In this document: positions 11,782-23,244 of the stretch, piece after piece
Position numbering within the stretch: the first letter of the stretch is position 1
Layout: the number at the start of each line of letters is the position of its first letter
NCBI GenBank assembly: GCA_030737875.1
Contig: CM060912.1
Span: 875,835,199 to 875,899,198 of the forward strand
Source: Allium sativum
Lineage: Eukaryota; Streptophyta; Magnoliopsida; Asparagales; Amaryllidaceae
Length of the DNA: 64,000 bases
Direction: 5' to 3'
Translations under genes and position numbers: made by a program
The notes under the pieces: generated by a model
The model's input: only the letters and a program-made list of their open reading frames with translations
The model's database searches: none
What the model was told of the DNA's origin: nothing

Positions 11782-14700
11782 AGTTACCTACTCCCCACCA
11801 ACTTGGTATATTCGTAAAAATCAACGGCGTGACCGTTGGAAATACTCTGTTAGACACTCGTCCATACAAGTTGTCCTGGGACTGGACAAACAGAAAGCAC
11901 CATTTCTGGAACTGGATGACCCTTGCATTTTACTCCGTCTTCAATTGTCTTCAACATAATATAATTCGCAGCGCTTATGCCTATACGGAGTGGTTTCCGG
12001 ATAATATATCCAACCGGTCTCTCTGTATTTACAACGATGGTCAAAACACTTCGATAGTCGGTTATTTAACCATCGAAGTAAAAACAAACATTCATTCAAA
12101 TGTATAACTAGACATCACATAAACACAGGTACTTTTTATTTAACATTCGTTTTTATTATTCGAATTCCCATATCTTACCAGATATTTCTCAAATCCCATT
12201 TTAGCCTTTTTACACTTCTTGGAAACATTTCCAGTTATTATAAACTCTTATTCTTTCATGTTCCAGAAAACATACGTTATTAACGTTCGAAACATTTCCA
12301 TCCTTTTCACGTTCTTTATTTCCTACACTTGGATAATATACTCTAACTATATTGGAAAAATATTTCCAATTTCATTTTTAAACATTTTAATCTGCCAAAC
12401 GTTCACTTTAAAATGTGAATATCATTTCTATTATAAAAATCTGAACACCTTTATCAAATAACACTTTATTCAAGTAGTAAATACCATTATTTGTTTCCGA
12501 AATCTCTTTTATATTCCCATTTCACTTTATAAACTCTGTTTCTAAGTCAACTTCTTGTTAAATCAATATCAAGTTTATAATTAATATTGATTAAATATTC
12601 TTCTATAATTTATTGGTCTAGATCTAAATATTAACTATCCTATCTGATTATAATTCCTAAAAATAATTTACTTTTAATACATTCGACATCATCGAATTCT
12701 AGTTCCAAATCCTAATGGTTTAATTCTAATCACATTTCGAACATCGAAATGATGTCATCGTTTTCTAACATGATTCTCCAATTCCTCTTTCTAAACTTAT
12801 TCTTATATTTTCATTGGACAAACCTCGTTATTTATTACTTCCGAAAAAGTGGATTTCAAACCAAACTGTTTACATTCCCTAGGTAGTAGTGCTATATATA
12901 AAAATCACGCTTAAGTTTGATCAACAACGCTAATTTATCGTTATAGTTCAAAAACTTGTCATACGCTGTAATATTCTCCTTTATAACTAATCTCGGCATA
13001 ACATTCACGCTTAAGCCTAGTCAACAGCGTTATTTTATCCCTATAGTTCTAAGACTTGCAATATGCTGCCATATTCCCTTTATACTAATCTTGACATCTC
13101 TTTCCGCTACAAACTGATATCGTTCCACGATAATAGTGAAGCTGTTCAAGTTGGGGTATTTTATTTATCTCTCAGACCTTGATCGACAATGTTCTTACCT
13201 TAGAATAGATATAAGTATGTACTCTAATCCCTTATTACTTATAATATCTATCAGACCGTATTTTTTTTGTTTAATTAGAACTATGGTTGTATAATACCAT
13301 GTCCTTACTTTGAATCTCGGTTGTTTATGACTATCTATATTAAACATTAACCCTTAACTTTAACTTCATTTCGCAATTCTATTTATAACTTCTTTACCAA
13401 GATCTATTGACATTCTTTGTCTTCTGACGGTTTACTTTTATTTGAAATATTATACTTAATTCAGGCAACCACTTATTATAAATTCAATATCCTCTTAAAT
13501 GGAATCCATATAAGTACAATTATTTAACTAAATAATATTTATTTCATCATTGCTGAAGTAAACAGTTTACTTCATCATTAATCTAAATGGATTAGTTGCT
13601 CACTTTATACTAATTATATTACGTTCAATCATCATTTAAACTCCATTAATTTAAAAGATAATTAATGAGAAATCTTATTAATGTTAAACAATTTATTGTC
13701 AAGTTATTATTATTAGATTAATTGAAGACCCATTTAATCTAATAATCATTTTCAATTAAATAGTTGATTTAAATCAACTTCATTCCATCAGTAAATTCAT
13801 TAACTGATTTAATTACTTCTTACCATTAGATTAATATATTTAATCTAAAATATTTCTAAATTGTTTGTCTTAAAATAATTATCCACATATTTAATCATAG
13901 GATAATTACTACTTTATAAACTTATTTAAATGTCAACAATCGTTTTTATTTACATTATATAAACAAATTCTAAAATACTGGTTTATAATAGAACTTCTAT
14001 TATAAATTTAAAACTTCACTTTAATTATAAAAATATAATTTTTTATAATTATCTTCGTTGACTTACCTGATGGCCAATCAACTCCTTAACAAAACGATGG
14101 GTTTAGGTCGACTGTTACCACTTTCTTAATCGATATCGTTTATTTATTTATCGAAGCAAATGCTGAATTTTCATTCAACATCGATTATTCACACGAGGTT
14201 TTAAATGTAATTCGGGTTCAAACAGTGCATATAAAACAAACAGTACATATAAATATCGAGGAATCCGATCAGATTCCTCCAACCGGTTTCCCGCATCCAC
14301 AGATGTTAGTCTATACAATTTACATTAGTTATATACTAGGGAATATATAATCGATGGGATCAGTATCCGACAAATGATGTGCATATATACGACGATATTC
14401 AACCAATTAAATTGTAATTTACCTAATCAACCATCACGCAGAATTCAACTAACATTAAAATATAATTATAATATTTTAAAGCAGATCAGAGTTAGTGAAT
14501 TTACTCACATTCACGCGTTAACTGTTAAATAATGATTTGCGTCGGTACACCAGATCAGCCGTTATAGTTTCCATCGATCTCTGAATCACTCCAAACTAGT
14601 TATAGTGCGTAGCCCGTGACTTTACGCTTCCAACTGATTCACATTTGTATACTTCGCTTCTTAAATTCATGTCGGCACATTCAAAAACAACCCTTACAGT

Positions 14701-16914
14701 TGCTTTCACTGCAATTTCACTGTTCTTTACTTTCGGTCGTGCCCGTGCCACCTTGTCATGCCATATGCTAACCCATTATTTCAGTAACTTCATCCCGTGC
14801 CACAAGATACATGTACCAATATACAAAACCACTCAGACGTTTCACCAATTTAAAGGTCACAAGCTTGCTGTGGTTACCAAATACATGAACTCCCAGATCC
14901 AATTTCTTCCATGCATTTACACGCAACACATTGAATACCGTTCCACTTCATGTATGCATTGCATGCTTGTTTCCGCCCATTCTCCTCACACTTTAGCCAT
15001 TTCCGAAGTCTTCAAACTCTCCTCATTCTTGTACTTGCTCGCGTCAAAGGACCGCAACCACCAATATTTGCCACTGCATCTTTATTTCCAAATATATATA
15101 ACATGTCCCTTTTGACAAAACTCCCCTGTACCCGTTGTTGCTTCCACATGATGTTCAAAACCCATGCTTCCCTTGCCACGTTGGTTCTCCACATCAACAC
15201 TTTCTCACTTCTCCTGAGACCACCTACTCCCATAAAAGCCTTCCATTCTACTCTTCACAAAAAAAAATGAAAACATTATAAATTATCATGTTGGTTGCTT
15301 TTCATTACCATTCCCGCGTTCTAACCCTCGAGCTTGCTTCCAGTTCCCTGCATTTTCACTCCTCCAGCTCGCACAACTGGAACAAGGTGCGGCCACCATC
15401 ATTTCTGTACCCTTCTCACTTAAAAAAAAATGTAACATGCTTGCTGCTCTTAAATATTGAGCTGTTTGCCACAACTTTAATTCCTCCAGTTTTTTTTCCA
15501 TTGTTCCCGAGCCCAAGATCAGTCCGTGTTCTTCAGTGCCATGGCCGATGAACAGCCACTTCCTCTCCACAAGGTTTTTAATATTGAAAGAGTGGTTTCA
15601 AATAGTCGAGAGGTGCTGTGGTTTTATATTTTATTTCGTATTTGATTTTATAACGATGTAGAAGAAATCTCATTTGGAAAAGAATAGAAGAAGGAGGAGC
15701 GTTTAGTTTTTAGCAGAAAGTGATTTGCCTAAGGGTATTTATAACATTAAAACTTAATGCTTAAGTAAAGGTAGGATGGGTTGACTGCCTATTTCTTCGG
15801 TTCTTAGCAATAGGGTATGTGATGGTTCCTATTTTGTACAAAGTTTTCAGTGTATTTACTGTTTCAAAGTATGGCACTTGATTTGAACAATGCGTGATGG
15901 AAGATTTATGTAGATGATAGCTTAGGGGTGTGGACCGTATGGTATGGTGAGTTTTCTTCAATATGAAGTTTCTATAAAAATATATATATAAGCGTCTACT
16001 TTGGATAGGAAGCGTAGGCTTATGCTGTTACCATGCCTTTGACAATACATGATTTTAATAGAGCACTCAGGATGACGTTGACACAGCTACTTATACTAGG
16101 TATGCTAGCCCAGTTAGATTTTCTTTTTCCATGAGACGCCAGTAAAGAAAATCCATCATTCTTTCGGCTATGTTATCATTAAATTTAACTTTATTTTAGT
16201 CTTCATAAATGATGGAATTCTAACTTGCATTTTATTTTATTTTGTTTTCAAAAATGAAGTTTTACCGTCATCGTTACAAAAAATTACATTTGTCTTCAAG
16301 GACCGCTATAGACAAAAATAATGATATAGTTGTGTCCAGCAAGGTGCCACGGTTCCAAATATATAATAATATCGGTAGGTTAACTCATTCTGTGAAATCC
16401 CAAAATATTGATATAGGGTGCAAAATACTTCAAATAAAAAGTTGCGTATTTGATTAATTAAAAATTACAGTAAAATTCTAAAAATTAATTTATCACTACT
16501 TCCCAAAAGAACCTTGTTCAAATTCTAATCCGATATCTAGTTATATTAAATAAACCGTTACGGTCGATATACGATTTCATAGCGACTTTCTAAATATTTG
16601 ATTTGGATATAAATTCACAATCTATAATGCGAAATCTTGATTTTTCACTTCCATTAGAAAAATACAGTTCAACAGATTCCAACGTTTCTTGTTTCTAAGA
16701 AATCCGATAAATAACTGGTCATGTATACTCAATTGAAGTTCAGAACGTTAAATTACAAACTGCCACGACATTACGGGCTCAATTATATTTAATATATATT
16801 TTTATACTTTCAACTTCATTTTAATTAATATATAAATCCACTTATATTACGAATTCAATATTTAAACTGATTTAAATATTCAAATACAATCCGATAAAAA
16901 TGCGGGACGTTACA
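11782..16914 (-). repeat. Y: outer LTR, truncated at its sense 3' end
   Basis: Matches 5337-10487 over its length with scattered differences. It starts TGTAACGTCCCGC on the minus strand at 16914 and is flanked there by foreign RT sequence, so this is the outer (5') boundary of the array. Open frames inside (plus 14645-15115; minus 15286-15570) are not kept open in the other copy, where indels and stops break them. Confidence 0.7.
15733..15743 (-). promoter_or_regulatory. Y: TATA box of outer LTR
   Basis: Same TATAAATACCC on the minus strand as at 9308-9318, in the same context. As the 5' LTR copy, this would drive transcription of the array if active. Confidence 0.5.
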
Positions 16915-18955
16915 CCTTCTCATCCTTGAAATACACCAAAATATTGTCGATGAAGACCAACACAAACTAATCCAAGCGCTCTTGGAAAAATCAGTTCATC
17001 AAATCCATAAAGGAAGCAGGCACATTCATCAACCTGAATGACATGACCATCCACTCATATGATCCATATCTCGTCCAAAATGTTGTCAATGGAATTCTAT
17101 CTTCTGCCACCCATAGTTGATGAAAATCATTGCCCAAGTCCAAGTGAGAAAACACTCTAGCTCCACTAAGCTAATAAAAAAGAATACTCTTGACAAAGGG
17201 TACATATCCTTTACCGTTTTCTCATTGAGCTTTCGATAGTCAATACAAAATATTAACAATTCTTATTGATTCTTTATAAACACTACATTTATTCTTTGTT
17301 GGAAAACTCTTTCCTTTCAACTTTCACTAGCTGCACCTTCAGCTCCTTTATTTCTATAGGTGTCATCCTGTTAGATGTCTACTAACTAGTTCAGCTCTTG
17401 ATACAAGATCTGTTCTAAACTTTATGGATCTCTTTAGCAGTGATCCCATATTGATTTGAAAACATCTGCAAACCCCTTAATAATAGGAAGTCGACTTACT
17501 TCGCTTTTAATTTCTATTGCACCCAATAAAGCATAAATTTACAAACTTGCACTCTCCACCGAGTGCATAATCTGATTACTATAACTAAGGCGACTTAATG
17601 ATATTTCCCTGTATTGTCAAAATATCCTAGCATCATATCAATTTAATCAATCTATACCTAAGATAATACCCAAATCTACAGAATCAGACACATGTAAACT
17701 GTAAACAAGAGTGTAACCCAACAACCAAAATTCTAGGTATTCCCGTCTCATCCCTAAAGTTATGTAACCTCCAATAGGATTAGCTACCCTAAAGAAAGTA
17801 ACAAGGTATAACAGTTCTAAAGACAACTTATCTACCAAACATTTAGAGATAAAGAATGTGAAGAGTCAACTATGAATCAAAAGCAAACCTTCCATCGCAG
17901 ACTTTCTTTTTAGCAATAACAAGTCTAGATGAAGATTGTTCCAAAGCCAAAAATTTCTCTTCACTTTCTCTAGGCACTTGCTCTTAAAACGTCCTGTATG
18001 ATTGCAATTACAGCACCTCACATTTAGCTTCCCAGAATCAACATTAACTTCGCCTACCGGCATTCGCAGACACAATTCCCCTTCCTACTGAACATTAGCA
18101 AACAATATTAGCCTTATTCCTTTTAATCCCTCCAAGAGCCCTTGCCTTATAAGAACATTCTCTTCTTCCCAAGAGAACTTTGGCTATCAATCATCTTATC
18201 TCCATAAACTAAGCAAGCAATTCCTTATTACGAACAACTATTTCTACAACAATAAGGCTATGGTACTTTATATGTGGCATCATAGCCTTAGAAATTTCTA
18301 GATTCCATCCCTTAATAAACTTATCATTCCTTTTGATCAATGTGTCAATGGTGCCACGAGCACACCTAGATAATTCATCAAGCCTATTGGCATACTCTAT
18401 AGTCGAAATATCTCCCTGCACAAGCTCACTAAGCTTCCAAAAAAATATTTCCTTAGGTCCCTCCAGCAAGTATCTACCTCGAGTCATTTTTGAAAATCTG
18501 CCTAAGTGACTCATCCTTCAGTGTTCCTAGAGTAACACCGTTCCACCAATGCAATGCAGCTCCTTACAACTGTCTCGAAGCTAGCCTTCTCTTTTATGCA
18601 TCAGTCAAGCCCAAGTTTGAGAAGATTCTTTCACAACTCAAAAGCCAGTTTTTTTTACTTCGATAGCGTCCTCATTTCCATAAAATGGTTTTCATCCTAG
18701 ATTTTCATAATCCTTGGTCAACTTGGCATATACTACATGATTAGCTTCTCCAACATTAGCTCTAGCAATGTCAACAATAGCTCTAACACGCATCAAATTG
18801 ATGAATAATTAATACAAATTCCCCATATGAACTAATGGAGTTGTAGGACCTTCACTCTTATTAGTTTTACGACCTTGGCTCCTCTCCGGTCGAGCATTTT
18901 CATTAGTTGTGGCGCCTCCATTACCCAGATTCACTCTTCCGATCCGTTTCTCCAT
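16915..18955 (-). pseudogene. Decayed Ty3/gypsy gag-protease-RT fragment
   Basis: On the minus strand, in order: a gag-like start at 18955 (MEKRIGRVNLGNGG), a gag body (18514-18209), a zinc-knuckle remnant near 18030-17990 (C-x2-C spacing kept, the His replaced by Arg), a protease tail (NPIGG ... LGIILGID, 17838-17647), the RT lead-in (about 17500-17320) and the RT core up to 16915. The RT core has FIDN where YVDD or FVDD is expected, so the second catalytic Asp is lost. Frames shift and many stops interrupt it. Integrase and the rest of RT are absent, cut off where Y begins at 16914. It is much more diverged than the gag-pol at 57178-61592 and is probably the oldest element here. Confidence 0.75.
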
Positions 18956-19319
18956 ATCTCACTTCCTTTGATCTTCATACGAACTTGGTAAGACACCGAA
19001 GGTCGGCATAAGAGTGTGGGAGAGGTATATACATACATATATAATGTAAATACAAGTATGTTACAATATCGAAATACCATTACTTAGTATATTTTTTTGA
19101 TCTTTGGGATTTAATTTTAAAATCCTTTTAAGAAAATCTTTTTAAGTTTACATACACTACAGATGATGTAATCATCTATAGTATTAAGTTTTGGTGATAG
19201 AAATGAATATGTTAACGCATCATAATATAAGAGAGTATGAAAATATGATAAAAAAACGAACACATTCGTCAATAACTTTTCATTATAATTCCTATCACAA
19301 AAGCCACATTCAGATAAAC
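18956..19319. other. Leader of the decayed Ty3 fragment, then unassigned
   Basis: The bases next to 18955 are presumably the untranslated leader of the old gag. Farther right the DNA is AT-rich with a short ATGATG..ATCAT inverted repeat near 19160. I see no primer site or LTR end for that element and no gene. Confidence 0.35.
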
Positions 19320-19327
19320 ATAATTAG
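19320..19327. repeat. Target site duplication (left) of hAT MITE
   Basis: ATAATTAG directly precedes the terminal TAAGGGTGAG. An identical 8-mer follows the right terminus at 19772-19779. Eight bases is the hAT-superfamily duplication length. Confidence 0.8.
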
Positions 19328-19771
19328 TAAGGGTGAGAAATATTCGGTTCAAACTGAATTAACCAACCAAACCGGTTCATTTCGGTTTTAAAACTTAATC
19401 TATTTGAATTCGGTTCGCAAAATATATTTTTTGGTAATTAGTTTAACCAAAATTTTGATTTATTATCAAATTTTATGGTGTTGTGGCACTTTAAATAACT
19501 AATTTGGTGATAAAATACAAAGACATGTGTTGCAGATAGGTCAAATTTCATTATAAACAAAAAATTTAATATACAAATTTCTTCAAACATGAATTTATGT
19601 TTTACTTTGAGTGAATTCATCATTCATATCCTTTAAGTTTGGTTAAATCGGTTACCGACCAAATTAATCATAATTAATTTGGTTCGATTCGGTTTGGAAA
19701 TATTTCGGTTCCAATTCAGTTTGAGTTTTTTAACCTAAAAAACAACTGAACCGACAGAATGCTCACCCTTA
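19328..19771. mobile_element. hAT-type MITE, 444 bp
   Basis: Inverted termini TAAGGGTGAG ... CTCACCCTTA, each followed inward by a CGGTTC-rich segment, with an exact 8-bp duplication ATAATTAG on both sides. The interior contains many CGGTT/AACCG motifs that pair across the element and no transposase. The plus frame 19191-19391 and minus frame 19438-19623 are chance. Plant genomes commonly hold MITEs starting GGGTGAGCATTCGGTT. This copy would move only with a hAT transposase supplied in trans. Confidence 0.85.
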
Positions 19772-19779
19772 ATAATTAG

Positions 19780-20221
19780 TACAAAGTATATTCACAAGAG
19801 CAACATATGAAGATGCCCCCTTGGTTGAATAGAGTCTAGATACTGGCAATAAATATCTTGCCATTACATATATCAGAAAGGAAACACAACAAAAAGAAAA
19901 CTCCTATATAGTTGTCTTCCTTCTGCACATCTCTGAAGCTTATTCGAAAAAGAACCTGAAAAACTTAACCTTCAACCCAATCAAATGAGTACTCGAGAGT
20001 TTAAAGGGGAAACTAAAACTTTTTATTAGTCAAAAGAATCAATACATTTCTAGTGAGAACATGTAGCCAATTGGAATGAGTTTCCCTTTTGCTAGTGTCA
20101 TGCAACACAATAACCATTCACGTGCTTCTGAACTCTTAAGGGTTAAAACGATAATAATTATAATGTGCCAAACTGCAACATAATTTGGATTACCCATCCC
20201 CCAATATCTTAACTAGCTGTC
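19780..20221. other. No gene seen between MITE and Tekay-like A
   Basis: Short low-information sequence without open frames of note, repeats or element ends. It abuts the left target duplication (20222-20226) of element A and is therefore the original flank into which A inserted. Confidence 0.5.
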
Positions 20222-20226
20222 TTATT
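20222..20226. repeat. TSD TTATT of element A (right copy 28703-28707)
   Basis: TTATT lies immediately before TGTAACAACCC at 20227 and immediately after ...GGGGTGTTACA ending at 28702. A 5-bp duplication is normal for Ty3 integration and shows the two LTRs belong to one insertion. Confidence 0.9.
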
Positions 20227-20479
20227 TGTAACAACCCGAATTTTTATAATGTGCTAAAACCATAAATCAAGGAAGAATTAAATTCTAAAATAAGAATCAA
20301 GGGAAACAGGTTGCGCCATTGTGTTCGTCTCGAAATTCTACTTGGAAACAAGTCCGAGTTTTCGAAAATCGGAGTTCGTATGACCAAGTTATGACCTCTA
20401 GAAGTTTCAGAAATTTTCAGAATCAAAGACAGCTCGAAATTCGAATTCGAAATTCGAATTCAAACCCCGCAGCAGGAAG

Positions 20480-20590
20480 GGCGGGAAAACTCCCGCCCAT
20501 AGACCAGGTCGAACTGGGGGTCGACCATAGTGTCGACCTCCCAGGGACCAGGTCGACCATAGTGTCGACCTGCCTCCCGAACCCACTTCT
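20480..20590 (+). promoter_or_regulatory. GTCGAC palindrome cluster upstream of TATA (A 5' LTR)
   Basis: Several CAGGTCGAC/GTCGACCTG motifs, alternating with CATAGTGTCGACC, lie 70-170 bases upstream of the TATA box. The 3' LTR has the same block with one more GGGGGTCGACCTG unit (about 25648-25660). Element B has a similar cluster in opposite orientation (35595-35695). A transcription-factor site array is inferred, not shown. Confidence 0.5.
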
Positions 20591-20652
20591 TGAACCAGGT
20601 GCATCCTGATTTATTTAGACTCGTTTTCTGACCAGATTCGTCTGCCTAACCC

Positions 20653-20659
20653 TATATAA
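20653..20659 (+). promoter_or_regulatory. Element A 5' LTR TATA box
   Basis: TATATAA in CCCTATATAAGCAGCC, followed by a C- and T-rich stretch (CTCCACACCATTTCATTC) like a plant start region. U3 would be about 430 bases and R/U5 about 2.9 kb. The 3' LTR copy is at 25748-25754. Confidence 0.65.
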
Positions 20660-21049
20660 GCAGCCCCCTAGCCTCATTATCTCCACACCATTTCATTCTT
20701 CCCTTATTCTTCTTCTAATATAATCCAAATAATAAGATAAGAAGAAGGACTGCTTCTTCTCCAATAAGACTACGCTTAGAGATTTGCAAATTGGGGGATT
20801 TCAATTAGAACACGATCAATCAAATAGAGATTCAAAAATCAAATTCTTCTTTCTAATTCTCGGTCCACGCACTGTAAGTTCAAGTTACTTTTAGATAAAA
20901 GCTGTAAACTTAATATCCATGTTGTAAATTGGAATTGGATCTATGTATGGTAATTGATTCGTATCTATTCTTGTTCATCTTGGATCTTGACTTTCGTGAA
21001 TATTGCTTTGGACCTATTCATGTTGTAAATCAAACTCTCTCGTGTCTAT

Positions 21050-21500
21050 AACCTTAACATGCCTATGACATTGAAACTATTGTTAATGGCCAAGGACTAT
21101 GACTGTGAACATAAGACTACGCCTATGCCTATGACTAAGAACATAAGATTATGCCTATGACTGAGAACATAAGATTATGTCTATGACTGTGAACATAAGA
21201 CTATGCCTATGCTTATGACGGAGAACATAAGACTATTTCCTATGACTATGACAAGGACAATGGTGGCTAATCACCTATGACTCTTGACTATGAGAATTAT
21301 TACCTATAATTATGAACATAAGGCTGTTATCTATGACCATGACTTTGAAACTATTGCTGTTAATTGCCTATGACTATTGTCTAGAACTATTTTGGATAAT
21401 TAACCATGACTATTGTGATTAATCGCTTATGGTTCTTAATTATGAGATTTCTACCTATGACCATGACTATGACTATTGGGGTTAATTAACTGAAACTATT
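21050..21500 (+). repeat. CTATGA-rich degenerate tandem tract in A LTR
   Basis: Repeats of the type CCTATGACTATGAACATAAGACTATG in loose tandem, present in both LTRs (second copy about 26150-26590). Unit length varies, so no single period fits. No coding function is apparent. Confidence 0.65.
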
Positions 21501-22344
21501 ATAGTTGATTGTTCATGCCCATAGTTGAAACCCATGTTGTACACCGAATTTGCAGTTTGTTGGATCTCATACCTAGGGTGTGACTTGCTTAGTTTATTCG
21601 CTATTATGTACACCAAAACCATTGGATCCTTTATCCTTGTATTTGGCTTGCTTTCACATATCTATTCTTTTATGTCAAGCTTTATCAGGACTATCGCCTT
21701 ATTTTGCTAGATTTGAAAACCCTGTTAATTTCTATATGCCAGTGATGTTGTAACCGATTATCTCAAGTCATATCATGCCAGTCTTGTAATCTCTTTTATC
21801 GCTTTATGCTTGTCACTTCTGCCTATCATAGTTTTGATGTTGCTCCCTTTATCTCTTGAATTAGATTTGCTTGTAATTTGGGTCGATTAACGTTTACATG
21901 CGATGGGAATACGATTTGGGTAGATTAGGCAAAACATGAATTGGTTATGAACATGAATTATGAACTTGATAATAGGCAAAACTTGAAACATGAACATTGT
22001 TATAACTTGAATCTGGATGTGGGCATGAAACTTATCCTTGAAACTTGACACGAACTTGACATGAAACTTGAACATGGTCATGACACTAGAATGAACTTGA
22101 AAATGGCCAACTCGAGGTTGGGTTGAGTTTGCAGTGTAAATCTACCCGGAACTGCCCGGCAAATCCAGTTACTGCAAACAATAGGATCCAATGTGAGTAG
22201 TTGGTCATATCGCACTTGAAAACCCGAGGTTAGACTGAGTTGTGGTGTAAATCTGCCCGGAACCGCCCGGCATATCCAGTGACCACAACAACAGGTCTAA
22301 TGTGAGAGGTTAGGGTGCATTAATGAATTAATGCCACATGATAG

Positions 22345-22549
22345 GGTTAAGTCATGAACATGAAAGACAATACTTAACCAACTGGAAATATGATTGGTAG
22401 AGTTAGGTCATGAACTTGAACGACAAAACCTAACCAACTCAACACGTGAATGGTAGGGCTAAGTCATGAACTTAAATGACAACACTTAGCCAACTTGATA
22501 TGCTAGACCGATGGGGTTAAGTCTCGAGTTTAAATGACAACACTTAACC
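22345..22549 (+). repeat. Four-unit hairpin array with paired arm changes (A 5' LTR)
   Basis: Four units about 57 bases apart each form an 8-bp (unit 2: 7-bp) stem around a loop of about 19 bases: GGTTAAGT/ACTTAACC (22345, 22372), GTTAGGT/ACCTAAC (22402, 22428), GGCTAAGT/ACTTAGCC (22457, 22484), GGTTAAGT/ACTTAACC (22515, 22542). In units 2 and 3 a substitution in one arm is matched in the other, so pairing is kept. The array lies downstream of the TATA box and would be in the RNA leader. The 3' LTR carries it at 27439-27643. Confidence 0.8.
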
Positions 22550-23232
22550 TATCTGACGGAAACCCTAGTTACGCATTCCTTTTCAGCAGTAACCCACTAG
22601 ATGTATCATGGTACCCTGAAACTAGGCAGGGTGGGGCACGATTACTGGGCTGATTGTAAGCGACTAGAAATGACGGCTGTGTAGGTGCGCCAGTGTAGGT
22701 TCTAATGGAGTGCGGGCGTGCACACACTCTGGAGCAGAAAAAGCAGGCATTGGGCATCAGTAGGTTTATCTGTGCATTCTTGATTCGTGTTGGTGGTTGG
22801 CACCATAGGGCTTGATAAACTCTACGGTGGACCTAGCACATGCGACTACATTCGTGATTGGGCCGTATGACACAGAAACACAATGAGCTTGAACTTGTAG
22901 GGAGCCGATCGATTAGTGGATCGTTCTGTTGGAATTAGTAATGGGTCATTCACGATTTTGGGCCAAGGGATCATTTCATGATTAATATAAGACATGGGTT
23001 TGGGATTCTAGTACAGTTGGTGCAGCGAACCTTGAACATGCGATGCTATACTTGACCTATACTTGATTCATCATGTTATCTTAGTCTATCTTTTCCATCT
23101 TGACATCATACTTATGTTTACTTTCAGTTTATACATGTCATGTTACCTTTACCTGTTTTTATGCTGAAAGTCACTTGGACTTACCAGTCTTTATGATTGA
23201 CCCGTTTTCTTTTGCCTCGTTTTCTTTCGTTC

Positions 23233-23244
23233 CCCCCCCCCCCA
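23233..23244 (+). repeat. Poly-C tract in A 5' LTR
   Basis: An uninterrupted run of about a dozen C before CAGGTTCT. The corresponding place in the 3' LTR has six (28324-28329), and elements B and C have G-runs on the opposite strand at the homologous site (about 33458, 38761, 62182). Its length differs even between LTRs of one element, which suggests slippage. Confidence 0.75.

Larger units (their letters stand above)
2208..16914 (-). mobile_element. Element Y: tandem long-LTR retroelement, no coding genes
   Basis: Two highly similar units follow each other. Three copies of the same LTR right end (GCGGGACGCTACA or a variant) occur at 2817, 10487 and 16914. The first two are each followed by a polypurine tract (minus sense), and a primer site lies at 4226-4237. 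Read on the minus strand the order is LTR (16914 down to 11782, end missing), internal, complete LTR (10487-4240), internal (4239-2818), LTR (2817-2208, truncated). LTRs of about 6.25 kb with interiors of about 1.3-1.4 kb and no gag or pol make this a LARD-like non-autonomous element. Recombination between LTRs of two copies would produce the shared middle LTR. The right end sits in a decayed Ty3 RT gene. The TSD cannot be tested because the left end is lost. Confidence 0.75.

Noticed and set aside
14645..15115. 156-aa plus-strand open frame in the Y LTR
   Set aside because: The homologous segment at 8200-8690 is broken by stops and shifts, so it is not conserved as protein.
15286..15570. 94-aa minus-strand frame downstream of the Y TATA box
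   Set aside because: It has an attractive leader position, but the other copy has a frame-changing indel near 9113 and the sequence has no recognisable motif.
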